64,000 nucleotides of DNA from Pocillopora verrucosa. Taxonomy: Eukaryota > Cnidaria > Anthozoa > Scleractinia > Pocilloporidae. The DNA lies in assembly GCF_036669915.1 (NCBI RefSeq), contig NC_089325.1, positions 17,673,831-17,737,830 of the forward strand, given 5' to 3'. Both the position numbers and the translations under genes were made by a program. Shown here in pieces: positions 21,526 through 33,656 of the stretch. A model generated the notes under the pieces. It was not told the origin of the DNA, searched no databases, and saw only the letters and a program-made list of their open reading frames with translations. Every line of letters starts with the position of its first letter. Position 1 is the stretch's first letter.

Positions 21526-22270
21526 ATGCAACTCACAGCTGCCATAAGATTTTCAGAAGATGTTATAAAAGGCGCACAGGGGATGAGATAATACATTGAA
21601 ATAGTTTTAAGTTGTTGCACTGGTAGCACATTAGAGATGTTGAGTCAAGGTACCAGCACTTGGTTGTTATTGACAAGGACATCTCTATGGAAATAGATAA
21701 GTATGGATTTCACCAGAGCCCAATGGTTGGCTTGATCAATAAGAAACCTTGAGAACTTGTTAGATTAACGGGTTGCAAAAATAAGTGAAACTGTAGGTAT
21801 TGAGAACATAGCAATATTACTGTAGGACTACTGAACGATGTGAAAGCACTGTAATCAAGCAACATGATTGTACCAGCTTATTAAATACTTGATCGATGAA
21901 TATAGAAAGAATATGAAAAGCATTTGAAGAGCGAGTCTCCACTAAATGAATACAGAAACGTTTCAAATATCAATTGAACGATCTTGCCAACATTCAGGCT
22001 AGCTTGCCTCTCAACACACAAAACAACTATGGCGGAGAGGCGCGTTTGCTGTAAAATTTCAACGAGTTGAGAAAGGAAAACCTGGTCAAACTCAACCAAG
22101 CCAGCGAGATGGTATCTGTAGAATTATTGTTCACTATGTAGTGGCACACGCAGGATCACATAATTGAGGCCAAAGCATCCGTTACTTCTAAACAAACGCC
22201 GTTTACGTGAAGTTCTAAACTTGCGAACGAATCGCCTTTCACCAAAGGAAGGGAAGGAACAGAGAATTTT

Positions 22271-22380
22271 CACTTACCTCCCCAAACCACACTTATGGTC
22301 TCACTGAGAAGAGCGTTACGACTTCCACTTACCACCCCAAGTCATGCTTATGGTCTCACTGTGAAGAGCGTTATGATTTT
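22271..22380 (+). repeat. 55-bp tandem duplication upstream of WDR82
   Basis: Two copies begin at cacttac, 22271 and 22326. Both contain acttatggtctcactg or gcttatggtctcactg and gaagagcgtta. The array ends 165 bp before the WDR82 start codon, so it lies in or near its promoter. Confidence 0.75.
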
Positions 22381-22516
22381 TCAGTTTATATACCGCCCAC
22401 GTGAACCGACAAACATTTCTCCCCTCGCCTTACCCTAGGGAGAGTAGTACGTTTCTACGAAAACGAGGCTAGCTGTCAAGAGCGTCGTGTAATTAGCACG
22501 AGAAGACAAATTGCAA

Positions 22517-22549
22517 ATGGCGGCAGTCTATTGCTCCTGGACACAATGA
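22517..22549 (+). promoter_or_regulatory. WDR82 upstream ORF / YY1-like motif
   Basis: A 10-codon upstream frame, [10 protein letters not shown], starts at ATG 22517. Its stop TGA (22547-22549) overlaps the WDR82 start ATG (22546-22548) as ATGA. Its start sits in aaATGGCGGC, the consensus of YY1-type initiator motifs in animal 5' leaders. It may act on translation (reinitiation), or the ATG may simply be part of the transcription-factor site. The transcription start is unknown. Confidence 0.5.
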
Positions 22550-25500
22550 AGCTTGTGGACAGTACTATTCGTAGCTTTCGAGTTGCAAAAGTATTTCGAG
22601 AAAATAGTGACCGAATCAATCACATAAACTTCTCGCCAAATGGCGAGACTCTGATCACTAGCAGTGATGATGATTCCATAGTTATTTATGACTGCCTTGA
22701 GGGAAAGTGAGCACGAAGTTTAGAAAATTTCAATTCAACTCCTAGAGAGAAGAATGACTTCACTTCATGGTTGTCATGGCAGATATCTTAACGATAACAC
22801 AAAACTCTAACTTTTTTGTCGTTTTATAGGCCGAAAAGAACCCTTTACAGCAAGAAGTATGGTGTGGCACAAATCCAGTACACACATGCAACAAACACAG
22901 TGATTCACACTTCGACCAAGATTGATGGTGAGCTCAAACAACAACTTTTTTTTTTATTCTTAGAATAAAATTTACAGCTATTCTGACACGCAGATAGCTC
23001 ATACGAATCTTGGTGGGCCAGTCTTTGATATCTAATAAGGTCTAATGAGGGAATCCTAAATTACAATACATTACTAATTACCGTAAATAATTACAATGAA
23101 AATTTATCATTTTGAATGATAATATAAGAGAGATGAAGGAAATTTTTATTCTTAGATAAGAAAACAAAAATTAAGAATTTTTTAAACTGGTAATTAATAC
23201 CCTATTCTGTAGTGGTAAACTCCAGAGAAGAAGTAATGTCACTTGAAATGCTTACTGGGAAAAAAATTATGTAAAAGAGTGTTTTCTTGTAATCCATTCA
23301 ATTGTCAGGGATTTTTACCAACAGCCACACAGTGAAAACAACTAGGGTGCTATATTCACTGCAGTATACCTTCCTCTAGAAACTTTATTTAGGGAATAAT
23401 AATAATTGTTGCCAAGTTGTTATTATTTTTATGATTTATTTTTATCATAATGCTACTACCACAAACACCCAAATGTAACAAGTTAAGAACTGATGAATTT
23501 TTGCATAAAAAATTAGAGAATTATTTAAGTCACTGTCATCAGTAGCTTCATGCAGGAGACATTGTCAAAAATTAAACTAAAAATGATGGAATTTCTTGGT
23601 CTGATCAACAAGTTTAACCTTGAAAATTAAGTAAGATTTATTAGGGAAGACTCAGAATACTCTAATCAAAATAATCTACACTTTCAAAGCCTCTGATGTA
23701 TATTACCTATAGATTTTTAAATCCAAAGTGCTCAGCACATATGTATTTCACCTGCCAATTTACTCAGCTCAGAAGGTTGCATTTATGGTAATATCAGTGT
23801 TGGTAAAAAATTTGTTTGTTGCTGTTGTTGTTTTTTTTCCATAAAAATGTATTAGAGAAGGGAAATCAGCCTCAAATCCTTGAGGATATTGAAGGCTGAA
23901 GCCTAAGGCCCCTGTCCCAGTTGTGGACTTTTTTTCCGTTGTGCATTTCAATGTCTCCTTCACACAGTCTTTCTTTCTTTTTCCTTCTTGTGTGTTTTTC
24001 ATGGAAGTATGGGGGAGCTTATCTACTCTTTATGATAAACAGGATCTTAGATTAAAATGCGACTGATTGTAGCAGTGTGAAGATCAGAACTCTTCTCAGA
24101 CTCTGTTTTCCCATAGAGTCAAGCTCTGTTGTCAAAAAGATTAAACAACTATTGTAATTTTCCTGTTCTACTGTTTCTTGCAACAGACACTATCCGTTAT
24201 CTTTCTCTACATGACAATAAATATCTCAGATACTTTACAGGACACACAAAGAGGTAAGAATTTTAATTTTAATTACACTTGATTTTTTTCCCCTTGCTTT
24301 TGCGCAAGTTTGGTGTCTTGTCACAAAGATTTATATTAATTGTTTACTTTTAAGTATTGCTTATCTAAAAAAGAAGCAAAAACAAAACAAAAGAACATAA
24401 ATTTTATTGATTTGAAGCATTTTAAGCCAACAGAAGACTTGAACAACAATCAGTATGTAATTGTAAGAGAGAAACAAAGATTCTGTTAAGTACGTTTTAA
24501 ACCTATATGGATATGGTAGATTACTTGAATTGATAGATAATTGACCATTAAAATGTGTGTCTGTTATAACAACAAAAGTAAGTACCAAATGAAAAACTTG
24601 ATCTGTAATTTACAAGTGATATTATTTCACATCCTTTTCTATTGTTATTTACATCATTTGGTAAATTCTTTGCCTCACATACATGTGTGTTTTTGTAGAG
24701 TTATGACCCTACACATGTCTCCTATGGATGATACTTTTGTATCAGGATCATTGGATAGGACACTCAGGTTGTGGGATCTGAGATCCCCTAATTGTCAGGT
24801 ACTTAAAATGACTATGAGTTTGTTACAGAAGAAATCACAAAAATGATTGCTAATTATCACATGGAAACAAGAAAATTTATATATTATTTTCATATGTCTT
24901 TTCATTGAGGGGTTGATGCATGTGAATGGGAGACCTGTGGCAGCTTTTGATCCAGAGGGTCTGATTTTTGCAGCTGGAGTGGACTCTGAAATGGTTAAAC
25001 TGTATGATCTGAGGTCTTTTGACAAGGTATTTCTTGCCAATATATTGTAATGAAACATATCCAACAATATTAGCTCAATGTTCACATATAACATTCCTTT
25101 AGAACAGTTGCCACAAAAAGAGCACTGGAAACTTCTGTTTAAAAAGCAAATGAACTACATTAGGGGTTACCAACCATATCTATTTGGTAGATGGAACACT
25201 TTGGAAGGTTTGGTCAAAACAAAAAGAGTTTTAAAAGTCTTAAGAGTTTTAAAAGTTTTTTAAAGTACAGTTGACAGTTCCTTCAATGGGCATTATATGG
25301 GCTGCTTATTTAAAAAAGATCTAACCCAAACTGCGGTTTTCCGCAAGCAGTGGGCCTCAGTGATTCTCCTTAAGAGGGTTGATTTCATTTTAATAGATGT
25401 CCGTCTACTTTTAGGTTTCAGCCTGTTGACACTGTTCACAAAAAATTGATTCTTAGATAAAAGGTTTGGCCAGATTGAAGAAGGCTAAGAGTGCGGTTTT

Positions 25501-28441
25501 GTTAAACAACAGCTAAACTTTGTTTAAGCAACCAGCCCTATGTGTTTACTTGTGATGTTTTAAATGCATTGTGCACTTATGCAGGAAAGTTACTTTAATT
25601 TTATTTGTCCACAAGGAGGGGGACTTAGATTTAAATACCCTCCTTGTTCAACACTAAGGGCAAAGTTTACTGGTTTTTTTTTTTTTTGGTAATTCTTTTT
25701 TATTTTAGTTTTAAAATTTTCTTTATTTTGACCTTGCTTTTCTGTGTTATCTGACTTGTACTTTCAGAACAATGTTTAAGCATAAGTGAATTGTTTCCTT
25801 CAGGGTCCATTTTCTACTTTCCACATTCAAAATGACCCAAGCATTGAGTGGACAGGAGTTAAGTTTAGTTCTGATGGGAAAATGATCTTATTGGCTACAA
25901 ATGGAGGAGTTATTCATTTGATTGATGCTTTCCAAGGAACACAGTTACATACGTTCACTGTAAGTACCGCTTTTATTGGATGTACAATAATGTTATTCAA
26001 CAGTACACTTAGAGTCAGTGTAAAAATCTGTCATTGGTAAAACTTCCGGCAATATGTAGAGCTTTCTTTGGGGCTCATTCACAGTTGTGTGATCTGGAAA
26101 TAGGATTCATAGCAGCTTCAAAAATTAGAAATTTGGCTAAAACCTGCAAAAAAACTCATGGGTAACAAGATAATTCACTACATGACTTTTATGGTAAAAT
26201 CAACTGTAATTGTGAAGATTCTAGAGGGGTGGCACAATGCAAGGTTACAATAATTCAAACTCCTCTATGTAGATTTAAACTGATGTAATGACAGATCAAA
26301 GTTCAAAGATTTAGATTGATCAATAGTGTTTGACATGAAGGGTCATAGATAGTGAAGATCGAAGTTTATTGGCCTTAGTAGCAGTAGTAGTAGAAAAAAT
26401 AGTAGTAGGTTTAGGTGCAGATTAAGTTGTAGGTTCAAACTGAAATACGATGATTCAAAGTAGAGTTTTACTTAGATAAGGCTTAAAAGAAATGGTAAAC
26501 TGTCAAGAGACATGGTACAAAAATAAAGCTAGCAAACTTCTAGCATGAAATGAATAGATATGATGATTCTCATGTCATAAGAAGATACAAACAACAGTGT
26601 CATACTAACTGGCAACTAAAATGAGCATGAGAGAATAACAATTTGAAAAGAAACAAGGACAATTGATGAATAAGATCGTTTCACCATAATACTGTAACGA
26701 TAATACTGAGTGGACTGAAAAAGAGATGTTCTATGACTGAGAAAAAAGCTGATGATTGTGTGACCTTATAAACAACAAAGAAAAGACTTATGTCCTTTGG
26801 ATGACAACTCACACCAAAAAAAAAGTAGACACTTGATATAGTGGTAGCTTGGTTCCTTCTGATTGTAGCAAAGGTGGCAGTGTAGCTTCAACTAAGTTCT
26901 TTTTTACCAATATCATAATTTTTTAGGCTATGAAGAGTGAAAAAAGCTAAGGCATTGCAAAAAGTAGCACTCACAATAAGAACTATTACCTGGCTAGTGA
27001 AGTTTCCAAAGTTATGATAGAATTCCAGGAAATCTCGATTTCTGCTGACACCTTCATTTGAGACTACATGATAAGTAAATGTAAATCAAAAGGAATTCTG
27101 TAGGAAATCAGTAAAACAAATGGCGTTTCAAAACTAACATCCATCACCTACTAATATCTGCAATCCAAAGGTATTTTGAACATGAATCTGCTGCTTTGGC
27201 TTACTTCATTAGCTACAATGTACGTCAAAGAAACTGCTCAGTGACCTGCTCTAATATTAGTTTGCTAAATTTCCCTTTATTTTATGCTATCTTTTTAGGG
27301 TCATACTGTTACAAGGTCTACTCCAGTTGAAGTTTGCTTCACTCCTGATGCACAATATGTCATCTCAGGTAAAATATTTCACATCCATATATATGTATAT
27401 CCATATGTGCAATCTTTGAATCAGAGAGCAATTTCTTTCAGTTACTGAGAATCAAACTTGATACTTTTGAACTATATTTCATCACATTACCTTCTGAAAC
27501 AGGTAAATGTTGCCTCTTACATTGTTGAACAGGTTCTCAAGATGGACGTGTTCATGTCTGGGGGTCAGACAGTGGACAAAAGCTGACTGTGTTAGAGGGT
27601 AATCACCCTGGTCCTATCCAGTGTGTTGCATTCAATCCCAAGTACATGATGTTGGCCAGTGCTTGTACCAACATGGTCAGTATGATCTTTAGATGATGCA
27701 TACATGTATGTGTACACATTATGCACAGTTGAAAGGATGGTAGATTGGAAGATTATAAGTTGATAACTGATTAGAGTTGTTGGTGATTCCCCATAATGAA
27801 ACTTGTAATAGCTTTCCCATGAAACCTTACACACTGTTGTCACATGTAAAGGAGATGATGAGAAAAATACTTATCTTTAAAGGGAGCAGTACTCCATGCT
27901 CATTTCTGTGGTACATTTCTTACTCATTTGGGCAATCCCCTTCTGTTTGACAACAATTGTGTAAACCAAACTGTGAACAAAAAAGGGCACTGTTTTTCCT
28001 TTCAACCTTTGATATCATGCAGATTCTACAGCCATTCAACCAATTACCAGTAGTCACATGTGTTTCTGAAAATTGTAACTCCCTTCTCCTAAGTAGATAC
28101 TTTAAGTTTTACTTCAGTGATAGATATCTGAGAGATCTTTAACAACAATACAACCTCCTTCCTTTTCTTCTTTAAAAGGTAATGACTTTTCATATGGTAG
28201 TGACTGTCTGAACTCACTTGGTTGTAATGCCCATTTGATTTAAGTGTGATTTCAATCCAAACTCAAATTAAGTAGTTAAATATTTTCACTGGAACCGCAT
28301 GATGGCTTGAGCTGTGAGGAACCATGCTGAGATCCAAAACAGTGTTGAGACAAATTATCTTTATTTTGGTATTTGTAGGCATTCTGGTTACCTAATTTAG
28401 AGGAGGTGGATGAGGCAAGCAAAAGATCATTACCAAGCTAA
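22546..28441 (+). CDS. WDR82: WDR82, WD-repeat subunit of SET1/COMPASS and PNUTS-PP1 complexes
   Basis: Nine exons join in phase to 324 residues: 22546-22706, 22830-22927, 24187-24253, 24699-24798, 24910-25026, 25804-25959, 27299-27368, 27533-27675 and 28379-28441. The protein opens [20 protein letters not shown] and contains [56 protein letters not shown] and a terminal [15 protein letters not shown]. It is near-identical in order to vertebrate WDR82 (313 aa), with a C-terminal tail about ten residues longer. It folds as a WD40 propeller. Known role: nuclear; tethers SETD1A/B to Ser5-phosphorylated RNA polymerase II for H3K4 methylation and acts with PNUTS-PP1 in termination. Every intron has GT/AG ends. 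A possible poly(A) signal AATAAA lies at 28632-28637. Confidence 0.97.
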
Positions 28442-28996
28442 CATGAAACTGTTTGTTGAACAGATGTAGTTACCACTGAACCCTATGAACTGAGTATAAA
28501 CAGTGTCACCATGAGGTGTTGGCTACATTGCTGTGGTTGATTTAGTAAAAGAAACAGTATAAATGTTGTATATAGCATATCTAGTGGCATCCTTAGTTTT
28601 TTTGTTTGTTTGTTTTCTAATACCGAAATGAAATAAAACCATGAAAATTTGTGTCAAGGAAACTAGTTCTCTCAACTTTACATAGTAGTGGGATAACTAA
28701 TGAAAGTGCCTTTGCATTTTCAGTCTCAGAACATCAGTCAAGCACCTGAACAATCAATAGTTTCAATGTTTTGGGACTGTAAACTTAAATGAACACAGCT
28801 ATCAGTCAAGGTGAAATGTGTTGCAGCTTTGTTTGCAAAATTAAAGCTTTGCTATCTGCAGTAGTTAGTATATTACTAGGATGACTCTGAATTGTATCAA
28901 CAGACATTTTGAACTATTCAGAGAAAGGTACATCTTAATATGATGATCACAATTCATCAATGAAAATGGGGGTCAGCCAGCTCATTATTAAGTGAA
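28442..28996. other. WDR82 3'UTR and downstream DNA
   Basis: AT-rich, with AATAAA at 28632-28637 and a short (GTTT)n tract near 28603. No other feature is seen. Confidence 0.4.
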
Positions 28997-29200
28997 CCCT
29001 TTAGCCCCTAAGAGTGACTAGCATCTAATTTCTCCCTACGATATCACCCCTGAAACAAACACGAAAGTCATGAGAACAGAGGAGATGATCACCAACTAGT
29101 GTGGCTCTTGACTATTAAACAAATTCTCCTCGTCAGCCTCTTTGGAAATGTATGGGAAAAAGTATGGAGAATATGCATTCTGATGCTAGGGTGTAAAGGG
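28997..29200. mobile_element. TTAA-type MITE, family A copy 1
   Basis: Left end CCCTTTAGCCCCTAAGAG followed by tgactagcatctaatttctcc. The right end contains atgcattctgatgctagg, then GTGTAAAGGG. The tips are inverted repeats, and the flanks tgaa and ttga look like a decayed TTAA duplication. Internal sequence is shared with copies at 34332 and 41829. Confidence 0.7.
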
Positions 29201-31573
29201 TTGAGACATGTAAAGCAAGAATTGGGGTTTTATTAATTGAGATGGTAAAGTGTTACTATTGTACCCCTAACTCTTAAAAAAATGAACATAACTTGTTGTG
29301 AAATGCTATGGCATTTTTTAACTATCAGGTAATTTCAAGGAAACTAAAGAAGTTTGGGAACTTTGATCCATCAGAGAATTGGGGTTTAAAAATGACCAAA
29401 CCAGTCAGTCTCAAACTCAGGTAGCTGTTTTAGCCTCTTTGAATCCAAAACCCTTATTAAGGAGTAAGGTTCCATTGATAGGGGTGCCAAATACATTGTT
29501 ATTTGAATTTCTGTTAGGCTCATTTTAATTGTTGTCCTACTGCTGACTGAGAGGTTGGTGCAGATGACAGGTGAACCTAACTTGTCTCTCCTCATTTGGA
29601 CAGAATTATTAACAAGTAAAATGTGAATGAAAAGCAAATTTTGCTCCTCATTCTTTTGTTTGAAGGAAATTTTTGTTTTGTAGGATGTTTAAAGCACCCA
29701 TCTTGTTACCTCACTTGACATTTTGTGTCTATATTTTCAAGAAATTTAGTAAATAAATCTTTATTTCCAATGCATTAAAAAGATTTCCCAACTCTTTTAA
29801 ACAGAAATGTTCAGAGATGTTTTCAAAGATCTCATCAAAAGAAGGATACATCTTTAAGAAACCATCACTTTATTCCATGTACAATTATGTACAGACAAAG
29901 GTCTATAGTACTTTACATTTAGTTGCTAAATACAGTCAATCTTGTGTGTAATAGAACACATAATTTAATAATATAACTAAATTACTGAGTGAAACTACCG
30001 TGTTTAATGGCAAACAATGAATCCTTCACTACTACCATGGTATTTCATTTTAAATATTGTAGAAATCTAAACTCATTCTAATACAAATAAAGAACAAAAA
30101 GATTTTTTTTTTTCAGTTTATGACATTATGATTTGAGAAAAATATCATACCACCCTCAGAGCCACAGTTAGTTGGGAGAACCTTCAATCAAGTACAAAAC
30201 TATCTCAATTCTTTAGCAGTAGAATAGACCATTTTTATTGGTGACTGCCTGCACTATTCCTACAAATATTCAGTCCAATCCCTTACCCACCAAATATTCT
30301 AAGGTACCGTCAACCTGGGCTTCCATTCAAGTTTGCCCACTTTTGAACCCATCACTGAAAACATGAGTAAATTTGTACTGTTTAGATTTCCTTAAAGTAA
30401 TAATTTTCCCTATTTATTTCCTGTGAGTTAACTTTATACTTTGCCTAACATAATTACATAAGATTTCTGTTAAAACTAGGTTATTCTTTGTAATTTTTTA
30501 CCAACTGTAGTTAACAGCTCTTTATCAGTTCCTTCAACTACCTGTGGCACGGGGAAACCCAATTTGATTATGATAAGTTTCCCCATTACATTAGTCAATT
30601 CCCCAGCCCAAGAGGATTGTATTCTAAAAATTACTAAATACCATCCTTACGAACAATCTGTAAAAGTTGTAACCATATTTCCCACTTTCCTTGTGACAGT
30701 TCTGCAACTTCTACCTCCTAAAAATCAAAAGATGTATGATTATTACTAACATAACAACAAAGACATAATTTTGCATCACTCAGAATACTTGAATTATATT
30801 ATGTTCTTACCAACTAAGCATGAGGGCCATACTAAGGAATATATTGCTATGAGGTTGTGGTAGTACAGACTGAGTGCTGTGAGGACTGTACAAAAACAAT
30901 CAAGGACCAATATTCCCAGTATGCCTCAAGCAAGCCAGGTTAGTAAACAGTTAATTATAAGGTATTTGGACCAAACTTGTACATTTTGAATTTGCTGGCT
31001 TTTGCAAACAAAAATATATGGCTCATGACTGTTTCCTTAGAAATGGTCAGTATGGAAAAATGGTGACCAAGCAAGAACCAATTAGAAAGTTCAGATCTAC
31101 CTCAGGACAACCTTGGCATATTATAATGATGTAGATTAATGTTATTTGCAACATGGATGTATTTAAATGCAGTGCAACAACACACCCACTCACACTTCTT
31201 CATTAACCCAGCATGAAAGAAACTTGGAAAGCTAGGATGACCAACACAACATCTAGCATTTTCTTTAACGTCATACACATACACCTCACCAATGTTATTT
31301 TATTTTATTTCAACCAAAGATTCATTTCAGTGGATGGAGTTAAAGCACCTAACAAAAGTATGCCACATCCAATTTGATAAGAAACAAAGACCTGACTTTG
31401 AATTTTGCTTCTACTTTCCCCAGTACTACACTTGAAACCTTATGGATTATTTGATCAGTAACACTGTAGTGATCAGTAACACTGCTAGATGCTGCTTTAA
31501 CATTAATTAGCTCTTCTGTGGTATAAATCTGATGAGCTACTTTTTAAATCCATGTAAAATAAGTTTTCATGTT
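29201..31573. other. Long 3'UTR of DNAJB9-like gene and intergenic DNA
   Basis: No coding signal on either strand. On the minus strand, AATAAA (plus-strand tttatt) occurs near 29869-29874 and again near 31300; either could end the DnaJ transcript. Poly-A/T runs are the only repeats seen. Confidence 0.35.
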
Positions 31574-33409
31574 TCACTTACTTGATTGTGTTTGTTTAAA
31601 CTCTGAGTGTCTGACATTTCTGTGGAATCTATCCCCATTATCTTCAGAGTAAAAGTCATCTCTATGTCTACCGCTGTGAAAGCTGTCATCACTAAAAAAT
31701 GAATCTCCAAAGCCACCAAACTTAAATCCTCCTCCAAAAAAGTCATCTTCGTCATCATCCTCCTCATCATCATCATCAAAGAAATCATCAAATCCTCCTC
31801 CAAATGAAAACTTAAAACCTCCACCTCCTCCCCTCTGATTGTGTCCATTTCCAAAACCAAAGTCAAAGTCTTTAAATATATCATCAAAGCTCTGGAATCC
31901 TTGATTGAAGTTGAAGCCATCATTATTCATCCCTTCTGATCCAAATTGGTCATATTGTCGCCTTTTCTTCTCATCAAATAGTACCTCATATGCTACAGGT
32001 ATGGAAGGGGAAGTAAATTTGTTAGCAACATCTTTGAGGTCAGTGGTGTTAGATTATGTTTTATGGTTAATTTTATGATAGTGAACTAATTATGCAGTTA
32101 AAATATTGAAGGTAGCATGGGCTTGAAAAAAAGCATTGAAAGTTTTAATTCCTTTCAGTACAAATCAGTGTTTGGTAGACTGGATTTTGTGGTTTCATAA
32201 TGGCTTTGATTGTTCCATTGACACTACTTTCTCAAACAGACACTTGCAATTTCTTCCACAATACAAGACAGACACCTATACATTATGACAAAAAGTGTTT
32301 ACTAAGTAAAATATAACACACATGAAGACATCAAAACTTTGTCTGTAGACTGGAGGTTCATTTATTGAGGATGAAACTAAAATGTTCGTGGAAACTGCTA
32401 GACATCTTCGATCCTGCATGAAAACTGACATGCATTTCACCTCTGACCTGACTGTACAATGTACCCTTGAATTTTCTTACACATTTAATTTGTTCCTCAA
32501 ATTGTTCGGGTACACCTTATGTAATCATGTACTTTTAACGTAACCATATAATTCTCTGACAATTTTAGTAAGTTGGTTCTAGATAGAAATATTAGCACGA
32601 CATAAACCGAAATGATAGCATTTCCAAATCCTCTCAAAAAGTTTCAAGACATTTCATTCCGTCTTAAGCAGAAATTAAACCATTGTGACTCAAATGTTGA
32701 CAACACGCTTCACTTGAAAATCAAAACATTAAAAACATTAAGATATTGTTGTGCAATCCACAAGTGCAATGTAATGCAAACAATTGCGGAATTTACTAGA
32801 ATCCATCAATCTCTATAAATAAGAACATTTGTTTAAGGAACTGAGGCGATCGCCACTCAATCATGAATTACCATGGTAAAATTTAAATATCTCGCCAAGT
32901 GGTTTGACAGTGATTATAGCACAGAACAACACAGAAATCGACACCCGGTGTTTGAAGATACCTAACTTATTTAGTGGGTTTTTGCGAATCTATAATCCAC
33001 GAAAAACGAATTCAAGATTTCTTTTTACATTTCGATTAGGAAAATAAAACCTTAATTAAAAAAAGAATTGGTGAAGGTGACTGGTAAATCTTGTTCAATA
33101 CGATTGTTTTGCCTCTAAGGGGCTCAAACACTATCGACAATCACATTTCAAGCGAGATATTGACGTCTCAGTCAAGTATTTGCATTACCTACCTTCCACA
33201 ACTTCTCTAAATTTCACCTCTGCATCCTTAGCTTTGTTTTTATCGGGATGATATTTTACAGCAAGCTTCCTGAAAGCTTTCTTAATCTGTCTGCCGTTCG
33301 CATCTCTAGGAACCCCTAAAATTTTGTAATAGTCCTTGGCCAAAGCCAAATCGATGACCAGAATACTAAATGCCGCCGTTACAAGTAGAACAAGATTGTC
33401 ACAGTTCAT
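31574..33409 (-). CDS. DNAJB9: DNAJB9/ERdj4-like ER co-chaperone
   Basis: Two exons, 33409-33193 and 31992-31574, join as VVE|AYEV to 211 residues (human DNAJB9: 223). A signal peptide covers about residues 1-24 ([20 protein letters not shown] then LALA). The J domain follows at 25-92 with [20 protein letters not shown] and the HPD motif at 54-56. The rest is Gly/Phe-rich ([20 protein letters not shown]) with an unusual run of Asp/Glu near residue 140. The HPD loop stimulates the BiP ATPase; ERdj4 delivers misfolded proteins to ER-associated degradation and represses IRE1 (family knowledge). No KDEL is present, as in DNAJB9. The gene is head to head with cereblon, 247 bp between start codons. 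Confidence 0.9.
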
Positions 33410-33656
33410 AGTTTTTTTGTCTGTGATTCAACAGGCAAACAGTTGATGAGTGAAGAATATTTCGATCCGTAAGAAGAACGACACAAAGTTGTCTACCTAA
33501 GCAAACGTGTTGTTTTCTTGGTAGCAGAACGTTTCCCTTCGAACTGCAGCATACGAAGCGTTCTGTGATTGGTCAGTTGGCAAAGATGACGTTTGATTTC
33601 CGCCGAAGGCGGCCAGTCCCAGAACTACTTGCAGCAGTTGCAGAATCAAAACAAAC
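33410..33656. promoter_or_regulatory. Bidirectional promoter, DNAJB9-like / CRBN
   Basis: Only 247 bp separate two divergent start codons. It contains a CCAAT box (ATTGG on plus, 33568-33572), a TGACGT half-CRE/UPRE-like core (33587-33592) and an aaacgtgt core near 33513. No exact ER-stress element (CCAAT-N9-CCACG) is present; the bases at the right distance read CTTCG. Confidence 0.6.

Noticed and set aside
33410-33656. ER-stress response element for the DnaJ gene
   Set aside because: The CCAAT box is there, but the bases nine positions on read CTTCG, not CCACG, and TGACGT is followed by TT, not the UPRE G.
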